Below are positions 9,329-17,481 of a DNA stretch of 64,000 nucleotides, piece after piece; within the stretch, counting starts at the first letter, position 1, and every line of letters starts with the position of its first letter. A model generated the notes under the pieces. The model was given only the letters and a program-made list of their open reading frames with translations. It had not been told where the DNA came from and searched no databases. Made by a program: the position numbers and the translations under genes. The DNA lies in the NCBI RefSeq assembly GCF_039523175.1, contig NZ_BAAAEU010000024.1, positions 635,771-699,770 on the forward strand, in the 5' to 3' direction. The DNA comes from Dokdonella_A soli. GTDB lineage: Bacteria > Pseudomonadota > Gammaproteobacteria > Xanthomonadales > Rhodanobacteraceae.

Positions 9329-9886
9329 ATGGGTAATCGACTTTCCAAGATCTACACACGCACCGGCGACGACGGCACGACCGGTCTGGGTGACGGTACG
9401 CGCGTGGCGAAGGACTCGGCGCGGGTCGCGGCCTATGGCACGGTCGATGAGCTGAACAGCGCGATCGGCATCGTGCTCGCCTGCGAGATTCCCGAGCGCA
9501 TGCGCGAGGTGCTGACCCAGGTGCAGCACGACCTGTTCGATCTCGGCGGCGAGCTGTGCATTCCCGGCATGGCGATGGTCCACGCGGCCGACATCGACCG
9601 CCTCGAACACACCCTCGATGCATTCAACGAGGACTTGCCGCCGCTCAAGGATTTCATCCTGCCCGGCGGCGGCATGGCCGCGGCGCAATGTCATCTCGCG
9701 CGCACGATCTGCCGGCGCGCGGAACGCGAGGTGGTGACGCTCGCGCGCCACGACACGGTGCGTGCGGAGGCCGTGCGCTACCTCAATCGCCTGTCCGACC
9801 TGCTGTTCGTGCTGGCACGTGTACTTGCGCGCACGTCCGGGCATGGCGAGGTGTTGTGGCAGCACGAGCGGCGCAAGCGCGACTGA
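9329..9886 (+). CDS. Cob(I)alamin adenosyltransferase, PduO type
   Basis: A 185-residue ATP:cob(I)alamin adenosyltransferase that transfers the 5'-deoxyadenosyl group from ATP to reduced cobalamin. The N-terminal ATP loop YTRTGDDGTTGLGDGTRVAK (about residues 9-28) and the helix AYGTVDELNSAIG are signature features. The C-terminal part contains RRAEREVV and YLNRLSDLLFVLAR, the other conserved blocks of this trimeric helix-bundle enzyme. It is 53 bp after the BtuM-like gene. The only Shine-Dalgarno-like sequence before the ATG (GGGGAGGG, 9312-9319) is the right arm of the type B repeat. Confidence 0.93.
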   Translation: MGNRLSKIYTRTGDDGTTGLGDGTRVAKDSARVAAYGTVDELNSAIGIVLACEIPERMREVLTQVQHDLFDLGGELCIPGMAMVHAADIDRLEHTLDAFNEDLPPLKDFILPGGGMAAAQCHLARTICRRAEREVVTLARHDTVRAEAVRYLNRLSDLLFVLARVLARTSGHGEVLWQHERRKRD

Positions 9887-9919
9887 GGCGACCGCACGTT
9901 TCCACACGGGAGGCGACGC

Positions 9920-10111
9920 ATGAAGACGCAAACCTTTGTTCTGGTCAGCACGATCATCTTCGGTCTGGTCGCGATCATGCATCTGGTGCGTGCCGTGCAA
10001 GGCTGGACAGTGCAGCTCGGCCCGTATGCGATCCCTGCCGCCGTTTCGTGGATCGGCCTGCTCATCGGCGGCGCGCTGTGCCTCTGGGGGTTCGCTTGTC
10101 TGCGCCGGTGA
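9920..10111 (+). CDS. Small two-helix membrane protein, unknown
   Basis: A 63-residue protein with two hydrophobic segments (about residues 6-25 and 38-60) separated by a short polar turn with GWTVQLGPYAIP. A good Shine-Dalgarno (GGGAGGCGA) precedes the ATG. Its stop overlaps a GTG start of the next gene (GTGA at 10108-10111), which suggests translational coupling. I do not recognise the family; inner-membrane location is inferred from hydrophobicity. Confidence 0.65.
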   Translation: MKTQTFVLVSTIIFGLVAIMHLVRAVQGWTVQLGPYAIPAAVSWIGLLIGGALCLWGFACLRR

Positions 10112-10563
10112 CGCCTGCGCAAGCATTGGCGTTCGTCGAGCGCCACGGCATCGTGCTCGAGGCGGCGCGACGCGGCGCGATCCCCTCGCTGGCGGATGCG
10201 GTGGCGGGCGAGCCGATCCGTGGCAATTGGTGGTCACATCCGAAGAGCCGCGCGATTTTCGCGGCGACGCGTGCGGTGCGCGATGCGCCCGAAGTGCTGG
10301 TGTGCCGGCTCGTCGATGGCAAGGTCAGCTTCGTGCACGCGCGGCTGTGGCCCGCGCTGGTCCGGTTCGCGGACCGTTTCCCCGCGCCGCACCTGGCGCG
10401 CCTGCGCGAAATCCACTCGGAAAGCGGTGCGCACCGGATCGAAGAGACGCCGTTTCCCGATTGGCTGGACGCCGACATCATTGCGTCGGCAAGGAGTCTG
10501 GATGAAGCGGCGGCCCGCGCGGCGCTCGATGCGGCACTGGCAGTCGTGATGGCCACGCCATGA
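10108..10563 (+). CDS. Conserved hypothetical protein, 151 aa
   Basis: The frame from GTG 10108 gives a soluble protein beginning TPAQALAFVERHGIVLEAA and containing EPIRGNWWSHPKSRAIFAA (about residues 31-49) and RIEETPFPDWL near the C-terminus. Composition is that of a real protein rather than a shadow frame. It is coupled at both ends: the GTG overlaps the stop of the small membrane protein, and its TGA overlaps the ATG of the deacetylase-like gene (ATGA). A TTG at 10096 is an alternative start. Function is unknown; the tryptophan-histidine motif and the operon position are the only clues. Confidence 0.7.
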   Translation: MTPAQALAFVERHGIVLEAARRGAIPSLADAVAGEPIRGNWWSHPKSRAIFAATRAVRDAPEVLVCRLVDGKVSFVHARLWPALVRFADRFPAPHLARLREIHSESGAHRIEETPFPDWLDADIIASARSLDEAAARAALDAALAVVMATP

Positions 10564-11483
10564 GCGTCGCGCTGTACACGCATCCGAGTTGTCTCGAACA
10601 CAATCCCGGTCCCGGCCATCCGGAGTCGCCGGCGCGCCTCGCCGCGGTGCTGGAGGCGCTCCAGGAACCAGACTTCGCGCTGCTCGACCGCCTCGATGCG
10701 CCGCGCGCGACGTGTGAGCAGCTCGAGCGCGTGCACCGCGGCGACTTCATCGACGAAATCCTCGGCAGCGCTCCGCACGCAGGCTGGCATCGCCTCGACG
10801 CCGACACGCTGATGTCACCCGCTTCGGGAGAGGCGGCCCTGCGCGCGGCGGGCGCAGTCTGCGCTGCGGTCGATGGCGCCGTCGCCGGCTGGAACCGGCG
10901 CGCGTTCTGCGCAGTGCGCCCGCCCGGCCACCACGCGACGTCGTCCACCGCGATGGGCTTCTGCCTGTTCAACAACGTCGCAGTCGGCGCGGCGCACGCG
11001 ATCGCTGCGCATGGCCTGCAACGTATCGCGATCGTCGACTTCGACGTGCACCACGGCAACGGCACGCAGGACATCTTCAGGGCCGATCCAAGAGTGCTGT
11101 ACGCCTCGTCGCACCAGTGGCCGCTGTACCCGGGCACCGGCGCACGCGGCGAAACCGGCGTCGGCAACATCGTCAACGCACCGCTGCCGTCAGGTTCCGG
11201 CTCGAAGGAATTCCGCGGCGCCTGGGAGGACGTGCTGCTGCCTGCACTGGAAGCGTTCAGGCCGCAACTGCTGATGATCTCGGCCGGGTTCGATGCACAT
11301 CGGCTCGACCCGTTGGCGAATCTCGCGCTCGAGCGGGCCGACTACGCCTGGATCACGCACCGCCTGGTCGACCTCGCCCAGCGCCATGCGTACGGCCGTG
11401 TGGTGTCCAGCCTCGAGGGCGGCTACAGCCTGACCGCGCTGCGCGAATGCGCCGCCGCGCATGTCGCCGCGCTGATGGCCTGA
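10560..11483 (+). CDS. Histone deacetylase/acetoin utilisation family deacylase
   Basis: A 307-residue zinc hydrolase of the arginase-deacetylase fold. The active-site histidine pair is in RPPGHHATSS (H124-H125). The metal motif is DFDVHHGNGTQD (D162 and H164 as ligands), with the further aspartate in SAGFDAHRLDPL. The tyrosine in LEGGYSL near residue 290 completes the catalytic set. Bacterial members remove acyl groups from lysines, polyamines or acetoin-pathway proteins; the substrate here is unknown. It is the last gene of a three-gene overlapping unit. Confidence 0.88.
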   Translation: MSVALYTHPSCLEHNPGPGHPESPARLAAVLEALQEPDFALLDRLDAPRATCEQLERVHRGDFIDEILGSAPHAGWHRLDADTLMSPASGEAALRAAGAVCAAVDGAVAGWNRRAFCAVRPPGHHATSSTAMGFCLFNNVAVGAAHAIAAHGLQRIAIVDFDVHHGNGTQDIFRADPRVLYASSHQWPLYPGTGARGETGVGNIVNAPLPSGSGSKEFRGAWEDVLLPALEAFRPQLLMISAGFDAHRLDPLANLALERADYAWITHRLVDLAQRHAYGRVVSSLEGGYSLTALRECAAAHVAALMA

Positions 11484-11586
11484 ACGGCCGACGCGACGGC
11501 CCGTACGGCCTGTTCAGCAGGCAGGTTTGCCGCGCGGCTGCACTTTCGGCAAGCTAGCGGCCCTCGCTTCGCAAAGAAACGACTCC

Positions 11587-13980
11587 GTGCCGTCCATTCC
11601 GCTTACCGCACGCCGGCGACGCAGCCTTGCGCTCGCCATCCTCCTCGCGCTGCCGGCCGCCGCGCATGCCGATGACAACGACGCCCCGGGCTGCCCGGTC
11701 GGCGTGGTCAAGTGTCCGAAGAAATCGGTCAGCTGGGAGATGTGCAGGAAGAACGACCTGCTCGACTTCTACGTGCCCGGCCTGCCGACCGAGGGCGACC
11801 GCAGCAGCGTGCCACGCGATGCGAGCGCGCAGAAGGTATCGAGCCCCGACAAGAGCCACTACGTGCTCGAGGGCGAGGCGCAGGTCAAGCAGCTCGACCT
11901 GCTGCTGCGCGCGGACAAGATCACCTACGACACCGAGACCACCGACTACACGGCCGGCGGCCACGTGCGTTACCAGGATCGCGGCCTGCTGCTGTCCGCA
12001 GACCGCGCCAGGGGCAACGCGGACCTCGACCAGTGCACGCTCGACGGCGTGCGCTACCAGCTGCTCAGTTCGCGCGGCAATGGCGTCGCCCAGGTCGCGG
12101 TGATGGACGATGTCGGCCACGCGCGCCTCAAGGGCGCGACCTATTCGACCTGCGACGTCGGCGACCAGCAATGGGCGTTCCGCGCGCGCGACATGGATCT
12201 GGACGAAAGCGAAGGCGTCGGCCGCGCGCACGACATGACGTTCCGCATCCACAACGTGCCGGTGTTCTGGCTGCCGTATGCGCGCTTCGCGCTGGACGAC
12301 CGGCGCGTCAGCGGATTCCTGTATCCGTACATCGGCTACAGCAACCGGCGCGGCTTCGACTTCATCCTGCCGTACTACCTGAACCTCGCACCGAACTACG
12401 ACGCGACCCTGCTGCCGCGCCTGATGACCGACCGCGGCTTCATGCTCGGCGGCGAATTCCGCTACCTGACCGACAGCAGCAAGGGCACGTTCAATTTCGA
12501 GTACATCCCGAACGACCGCGCGGCCAAGGATGAGGAGATCAAGTACGGCGAGTCGCTGCCGGGCAGCCGCTGGTGGTACCGCTGGCAGGACAGCACCGGC
12601 ATCGCCGCGAACTGGGCTGCGGCGGTGGATATCAACCGCGTTTCCGACGACCGCTATTTCGAGGATTTCGGCCGTGGCCTGTACAGCGCGGCGGTCAGCT
12701 TCCTGCCCTCGAGCGCCTACCTCTACGGCCACGGCGACTGGTGGAACGCGAGTTTCGGCGGCGACGAGTACCAGATCACCGATCCGACGCTGCCGAGCCA
12801 GTTCGAGCCCTACCGGCGCCTGCCGCGGGCAACGTTCACGGCCGAAAAGTCGTTTCTCGGCGACCTGACCGGTGGCGTCAATTCGGAATTCATCGCGTTC
12901 TCCAAGAACAGCTTCCCGCAACTGGATGCGAACGGGCACAGCGTCCGCATCCGGCCGCTCGAAGGCCAGCGTCTCGACCTGTTCCCGTATCTCGCCTATC
13001 CGATCGAGACCTCGGCGTATTTCATTCGCCCGCAGCTCGGCTACCGTTACACCACCTACGATCTGTCCCATCTCGACGCGACGCTGAATCCGCTGGTGAG
13101 CAGGCGCAGCCCGAGCCGCGGCGTGCCGATCTTCAGCCTCGACACCGGCCTGGTGTTCGAGCGCGGCCTGACCATCGGCGACAAGGCCTGGACGCAGACG
13201 CTGGAACCGCGCGCGTACTACCTGCGCGTGCCGTATCGCAGCCAGAACGACCTGCCGGTGTTCGACACCCAGGAGATTCCGTTCAGCTTCGGCGAGTTGT
13301 TCCGCAGCAACCGCTTCGTCGGCGCCGACCGCCAGATGGACGCGAACAATCTGTCGCTCGCGCTGACCACGCGCTTCCTCGAGGACGCGACCGGCGAGGA
13401 ACGCCTGTCCGCGAGCATCGGCCAGATCCGCTATTTCGGCGACCAGCGCGTGCAGTTGCCGGGCGCGCCGCCGACCGACTACTCAGGCTCGACCTATGCG
13501 GGCGAGATCGACCTGCACCTGTCCGACCGCTGGCGCGTCGTGCTGGACCAGCAATGGAATCCGAACACGCACCGCACCGACCTTTCGGCATTCACCGTGC
13601 AGAACCGCTTCGGCAGCGACGGCATCGTGAATTTCTCGTACCGCTACCGGCGCAATTTCCTCGAGCAGGTCGATGTCTCCGCGGCAGTGCCGATCACGCC
13701 GAGCTGGCGCCTGATCGCGCGCGAGAACTACGCGCTGAACGACCCGCTGGCGAGCCCGCTGGACCGGCATGGCAAGGACGGCCGCACGCTCGAACGCTTC
13801 ATCGGCATCGAGCACGACACCTGCTGCATCGCCTGGCGCGTGATCGCCCGGCGCTGGATCCACAATGTCGAGGGCAACGCGGACAACGCGATCTACTTCG
13901 AGATCGAATTCAAGGGCGTCGGCTCGGTCGGCCAAAAGACGGACAACTTCCTGCGCCGTGGTATCCTTGGCTATCAATAA
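11587..13980 (+). CDS. lptD: LPS-assembly protein LptD
   Basis: A 797-residue outer-membrane protein that inserts lipopolysaccharide into the outer leaflet together with LptE. The start is a GTG giving a clean signal peptide (basic RRRR, then LALAILLALPAAAHA). Next come the OstA/LptA-like periplasmic domain (VLEGEAQVKQLDLLLRADKI, about residues 96-115) and a long beta-barrel. Cysteines near the N-terminus (GCPVG, VKCPKK, EMC) and a C-terminal Cys pair (HDTCCIAWR) are placed like the disulfide cysteines of LptD. A TTG start at 11527 is possible but would spoil the signal peptide. It heads the lptD-surA-pdxA block. Confidence 0.93.
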   Translation: MPSIPLTARRRRSLALAILLALPAAAHADDNDAPGCPVGVVKCPKKSVSWEMCRKNDLLDFYVPGLPTEGDRSSVPRDASAQKVSSPDKSHYVLEGEAQVKQLDLLLRADKITYDTETTDYTAGGHVRYQDRGLLLSADRARGNADLDQCTLDGVRYQLLSSRGNGVAQVAVMDDVGHARLKGATYSTCDVGDQQWAFRARDMDLDESEGVGRAHDMTFRIHNVPVFWLPYARFALDDRRVSGFLYPYIGYSNRRGFDFILPYYLNLAPNYDATLLPRLMTDRGFMLGGEFRYLTDSSKGTFNFEYIPNDRAAKDEEIKYGESLPGSRWWYRWQDSTGIAANWAAAVDINRVSDDRYFEDFGRGLYSAAVSFLPSSAYLYGHGDWWNASFGGDEYQITDPTLPSQFEPYRRLPRATFTAEKSFLGDLTGGVNSEFIAFSKNSFPQLDANGHSVRIRPLEGQRLDLFPYLAYPIETSAYFIRPQLGYRYTTYDLSHLDATLNPLVSRRSPSRGVPIFSLDTGLVFERGLTIGDKAWTQTLEPRAYYLRVPYRSQNDLPVFDTQEIPFSFGELFRSNRFVGADRQMDANNLSLALTTRFLEDATGEERLSASIGQIRYFGDQRVQLPGAPPTDYSGSTYAGEIDLHLSDRWRVVLDQQWNPNTHRTDLSAFTVQNRFGSDGIVNFSYRYRRNFLEQVDVSAAVPITPSWRLIARENYALNDPLASPLDRHGKDGRTLERFIGIEHDTCCIAWRVIARRWIHNVEGNADNAIYFEIEFKGVGSVGQKTDNFLRRGILGYQ

Positions 13981-14102
13981 GTTGGGGTGGCCCGATCGGA
14001 CCATCCGCAGCATTCTGGCGGCTCCACCTGCCGGCGGTCCGCCGGCCGCCGCAAACCTCCTTTCTGCAAGGTGCCGGGCGCACCGGAACATTCGGAATCC
14101 CC

Positions 14103-15425
14103 ATGAAAGCATTTCTCGTTGGCCTCGCTCTCACGCTGCTCGTGCCGGCGGCGCACCCGGTGTCCGCGCAAGCGGTGACGGCCCAGCCGCTGGATCGCAT
14201 CGTCGCCGTCGTCGACGAGGACGTGGTCCTGCAAAGCGAGCTCGACCGTCAGATCGATACGGTGACCAAGCAATTTGCGAACAATCCGCAGCAGTTGCCG
14301 CCGCGCGACGTGCTCGAACGCCAGCTGCTCGACCGGCTGATCATGCAGAAGGTCCAGGTCGCGCGCGCCGGCTCGACCGGCGTAAAGGCGTCCGATGCCG
14401 AGGTCGACCAGGCGCTGACGCAGATCGCCAAGCAGAACAACATGGACGTGAGCCAGCTGCGTGGCGCGATCCAGCGCCAGGGCCTGGACTACGACCAGTT
14501 CCGCAAGGGCGTGCGCGAGCAGCTCATCGTGCAGCACCTGCGCCAGCGTGTCGCGCAGAGCCGCGCGCATGTCAGCGATGCCGAAGTCGACAGCCTACTG
14601 AAGAACGGCAACCTCAATCGCGGCGAGCTGCACCTGGGCTACATCATGATCAACGTGCCGGATGGCGCGACGCCGGAACAGATCGACGAGGCCCATGCGA
14701 AGGCGGCGGAAGCAAAGAAGCAGATCGACGGCGGCATGGATTTCGCGGCCGCGGCGATCCGCTATTCGAACGCGGAGAATGCGCTGCAGGGCGGCGATCT
14801 CGGCTGGCGCGGCCTCAATGAGTTGCCGCCGGCGCTGGTCGATGTCGCCGGGAAGATGCAGGACGGACAGGTTTCCGAGCCGCTGCGTGGGCCGAACGGC
14901 TTCCATATCATCAAGCTGCTCGGCAAGCGCGACAGCGGTGCGCAACTGGTGACCGAGTATCACGCGCGCCATGTCCTCATCAAGACGAGCGAGCTCGTTT
15001 CCAGCGAGCAGGCCGAGAAGTCCGCCGCGGCGGTCCGTCAGCGCATCGTCGCCGGCGAGGACTTCGCGAAGGCGGCCAAGGAGTCCTCCGAAGACGACGC
15101 GAACGCACGCCTCGGCGGTGATCTCGGCTGGTTCTCGGGCGATGCCTACGGCACGCGTGTCGGCGAGATCGTCAAGACGCTCAAGAACGGCGAGATCTCG
15201 CAGCCGTTCCAGACCGATGCCGGCTGGCATGTCCTGCAGCTGGTCGACACGCGCAGCACCGACAAGTCCGGCGAGCTGCAGCGCGACCAAGCCAAGAACA
15301 TCCTGTTCCAGCGCAAGGCGGAAGATGAGTACGAGGCGTTCCTGCGTCAGATCCGCAGCGAGGCCTACGTCGACATCCGACTGCCCGGCGTCAATGCCGG
15401 TGCGACCAAGCCTGGCGCACCATAG
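14103..15425 (+). CDS. surA: Periplasmic chaperone and peptidyl-prolyl isomerase SurA
   Basis: A 440-residue protein with signal peptide MKAFLVGLALTLLVPAAHPV. The SurA N-terminal domain begins LDRIVAVVDEDVVLQSELD and includes RQLLDRLIMQKVQ. Two parvulin-type rotamase domains follow, each recognisable by its GGDLGW motif: AENALQGGDLGWRG in the first and NARLGGDLGWFSG in the second. SurA escorts outer-membrane proteins to the BAM complex. A longer open frame extends far upstream inside lptD, but the signal peptide fixes the start at this ATG, 122 bp after lptD. Confidence 0.95.
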   Translation: MKAFLVGLALTLLVPAAHPVSAQAVTAQPLDRIVAVVDEDVVLQSELDRQIDTVTKQFANNPQQLPPRDVLERQLLDRLIMQKVQVARAGSTGVKASDAEVDQALTQIAKQNNMDVSQLRGAIQRQGLDYDQFRKGVREQLIVQHLRQRVAQSRAHVSDAEVDSLLKNGNLNRGELHLGYIMINVPDGATPEQIDEAHAKAAEAKKQIDGGMDFAAAAIRYSNAENALQGGDLGWRGLNELPPALVDVAGKMQDGQVSEPLRGPNGFHIIKLLGKRDSGAQLVTEYHARHVLIKTSELVSSEQAEKSAAAVRQRIVAGEDFAKAAKESSEDDANARLGGDLGWFSGDAYGTRVGEIVKTLKNGEISQPFQTDAGWHVLQLVDTRSTDKSGELQRDQAKNILFQRKAEDEYEAFLRQIRSEAYVDIRLPGVNAGATKPGAP

Positions 15426-15485
15426 CTCACGGACCAGACCCGTTCCCGGCGTTGCACGCCCACCAAGCCACACCCTCTCGCCCCG

Positions 15486-15522
15486 CCCTCTCCGCCGACG
15501 CTGAATCCGTCGGCGCAGAGGG
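15486..15522. repeat. Degenerate type F palindrome before pdxA
   Basis: CCCTCTCCGCCGACG pairs imperfectly with CGTCGGCGCAGAGGG around a short loop. The arms resemble the perfect type F hairpin at 59255-59291. It lies between surA and the chosen pdxA start, which argues against the longer pdxA reading from TTG 15452. Confidence 0.55.
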
Positions 15523-15526
15523 ACTG

Positions 15527-16525
15527 TTGCCACGCCTCGCATTGACGCCCGGCGAGCCGGCCGGTATCGGCATGGAGCTGGTCGCAAAGCTGGCGGCGAG
15601 CGACTTCGCTGCCGACCTCATCGTCATCGCCGATCCGGGCGCGCTCGATGCCGCCGCACGTGCCGCCGGCATAGGGCTGCGCATCGCGAGCTACGACCCG
15701 TCCGAAACGATCACTGCACGCGCACGCGGCAGCGTGCGCGTCATCGCGATGTCACTGCGCGCGCCTGCGGTGCCGGGCACGCTCGACCCGCGCAACGCGC
15801 CTTACGTGCTGGCGACGCTGGCGCGTGCGGCCGATGGCGCCGCCAGCGGCGAGTTCGATGCGATTGTGACCGCGCCGGTGCACAAGGGCGTGATCAACGA
15901 CGCCGGCATTCCGTTCACTGGCCACACCGAGTTTTTCGCGCAGCGCGCCGGGCGCGATGTGGTGATGATGCTGACCGCGCCTGGCGGCGGACGCGCGGCG
16001 AGCGGCGGCGCCCTGAGAGTCGCGCTGGCGACGACGCATCTGCCGCTGTCGGCGGTACCGGCCGCGATCACGCGCGCCGGCCTCGTGCGTACGCTGCGCA
16101 TCCTCTGCGACGACCTGATCGCGCACTTTCGCATCGCCGCACCGCGCGTCGCGGTGCTCGGTCTCAATCCGCATGCGGGCGAAGGCGGTCATCTCGGCCG
16201 CGAGGAAATCGACGAGATCGCGCCGGCGATCAAGCAGCTGCGCGCGGCCGGCTTCGATGTGCAGGGACCGATCCCGGCCGACACCGCGTTCGTGCCGGCG
16301 CAACTCGAACGCTACGACGCGGTGCTCGCGATGTATCACGACCAGGGTCTGCCGGTGCTCAAGCACGCCGGCTTCGGCCATGCGGTCAACGTCACGCTCG
16401 GACTGCCCTACGTCCGTACCTCGGTCGATCACGGCACCGCGCTCGACCTCGCCGGCGGCAACCGTGCCGATCCGGGCAGTCTGCTCGCGGCGGCGCGGCT
16501 CGCGCGCGATCTGGCGAAGCGATAG
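15527..16525 (+). CDS. pdxA: 4-hydroxythreonine-4-phosphate dehydrogenase PdxA
   Basis: A protein of about 332 residues catalysing an NAD-dependent oxidation in pyridoxal phosphate synthesis. Landmarks are the N-terminal LALTPGEPAGIG, the metal- and substrate-binding histidines in PVHKGVINDAGIPFTGHTEF, the segment VLGLNPHAGEGGHLG, and MYHDQGLPVLKHAGFGHAVN. The start is taken as TTG 15527, right before the conserved PRLALTPG; upstream residues come from a hairpin repeat and are not homologous. CTG 15524 or TTG 15452 cannot be excluded. It converges on the LysR gene with 6 bp between the stops. Confidence 0.92.
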   Translation: MPRLALTPGEPAGIGMELVAKLAASDFAADLIVIADPGALDAAARAAGIGLRIASYDPSETITARARGSVRVIAMSLRAPAVPGTLDPRNAPYVLATLARAADGAASGEFDAIVTAPVHKGVINDAGIPFTGHTEFFAQRAGRDVVMMLTAPGGGRAASGGALRVALATTHLPLSAVPAAITRAGLVRTLRILCDDLIAHFRIAAPRVAVLGLNPHAGEGGHLGREEIDEIAPAIKQLRAAGFDVQGPIPADTAFVPAQLERYDAVLAMYHDQGLPVLKHAGFGHAVNVTLGLPYVRTSVDHGTALDLAGGNRADPGSLLAAARLARDLAKR

Positions 16526-16531
16526 CGCCGC

Positions 16532-17419
16532 CTACGCGCGCGGGACGCCGCAACTTTCGAGGAACGCGCGCAGCGTCGCGCCGCGCCAGCGCGCGCGATG
16601 CACGATCAACGCGAGCGTGCGTTCGAGCACGAGGAACGGCGTACGCAGTGCAACCAGGCGCCCTGCCGCGATCGCTTCGTCGATCGCGGCACCCGGCAGG
16701 CACGCGATACCGAGACCGGCAATCACGGCCTGCTTGATCGCCTCGCTCTGGCCGAGTTCGAGCGCGACATCAAGGGGGCCCAGCACACCGCGGCTGGCGT
16801 CTTCGAAGATCGAACGCGTCGCCGAACCGCTCTCGCGCAGGATCCAGCGCTGGCCGACCAGGTCCGCAGCGCGCAACCGACGACGCCGCGCCAGCGGATG
16901 ATCGGTGCGCACGCAGACCTTGAGTTCGTCGCGCCGCCACGCGATCCGCTCGACGTCAGCGTGCTCCAGCGGCCCCTCGATGCAGCCGATGTCGAGGCTG
17001 AAGTCGAGCACGCCGGCGAGGATCTCGGCGCTGTTGGCGACGCGCAGGCTGAGCTTGACCGCCGGACAGGCAGCGACAAATCCGCCGAGCAGCTCGCCGA
17101 CCAGGTAATTGCCGATCGTGTTGCTGGCGCCGACCGCAAGCATGCCGCGAGGCTCGGCGTCTGCGGCGCGGCCGCCGAGTTCGCGCATGCGTTCGACGAT
17201 CTCCCGCGCGCGCGGCAACAGTTCCCGGCCATGCGCATTGAGGCGCAGGCGCCGCTGCTGGCGATCGAACAGCGGTGCGCCGAGCAGTCGTTCGAGTTCG
17301 GCCAACGCCATGCTCGCGGCGGGCTGGGTCAGGCCGAGCTGGTCAGCCGCCGCACGCACGCTGCCGGCAGAGGCAATCGCACTGAACACTTCGAGCTGCC
17401 GCGGGCTGATCGCTAGCAT
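16532..17419 (-). CDS. LysR-family transcriptional regulator
   Basis: A 295-residue regulator with the N-terminal winged helix (SPRQLEVFSAIASAGSVRAA, then ADQLGLTQPAASMALAELE, about residues 5-44) and a substrate-binding domain. It is transcribed divergently from a YeiH-type exporter with about 60 bp between the starts, the usual arrangement of a LysR regulator and its target. Regulators beside yeiH-like genes respond to sulfur or anion status in some bacteria, but the effector here is unknown. The shared gap holds the perfect palindrome ATAATCGATTAT, a plausible binding core. Confidence 0.88.
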   Translation of the reverse strand: MLAISPRQLEVFSAIASAGSVRAAADQLGLTQPAASMALAELERLLGAPLFDRQQRRLRLNAHGRELLPRAREIVERMRELGGRAADAEPRGMLAVGASNTIGNYLVGELLGGFVAACPAVKLSLRVANSAEILAGVLDFSLDIGCIEGPLEHADVERIAWRRDELKVCVRTDHPLARRRRLRAADLVGQRWILRESGSATRSIFEDASRGVLGPLDVALELGQSEAIKQAVIAGLGIACLPGAAIDEAIAAGRLVALRTPFLVLERTLALIVHRARWRGATLRAFLESCGVPRA

Positions 17420-17444
17420 CAGGCAAGCTTATCACCCATATCCA

Positions 17445-17457
17445 TATAATCGATTAT
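17445..17457. promoter_or_regulatory. Divergent promoter region with palindrome
   Basis: An AT-rich island between the LysR gene and yeiH. A perfect TATAAT hexamer (17445-17450) points toward yeiH and overlaps the perfect 12-bp palindrome ATAATCGATTAT (17446-17457). A LysR-type operator overlapping the -10 box would fit repression or autoregulation. No convincing -35 was seen. Confidence 0.5.
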
Positions 17458-17481
17458 CTTTATTGAATGGGCAGGGCGAAG

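Noticed and set aside
12573..14102. Upstream extension of the surA frame through the end of lptD
   Set aside because: The signal peptide at 14103 fixes the start; the extension is an out-of-frame reading of lptD.
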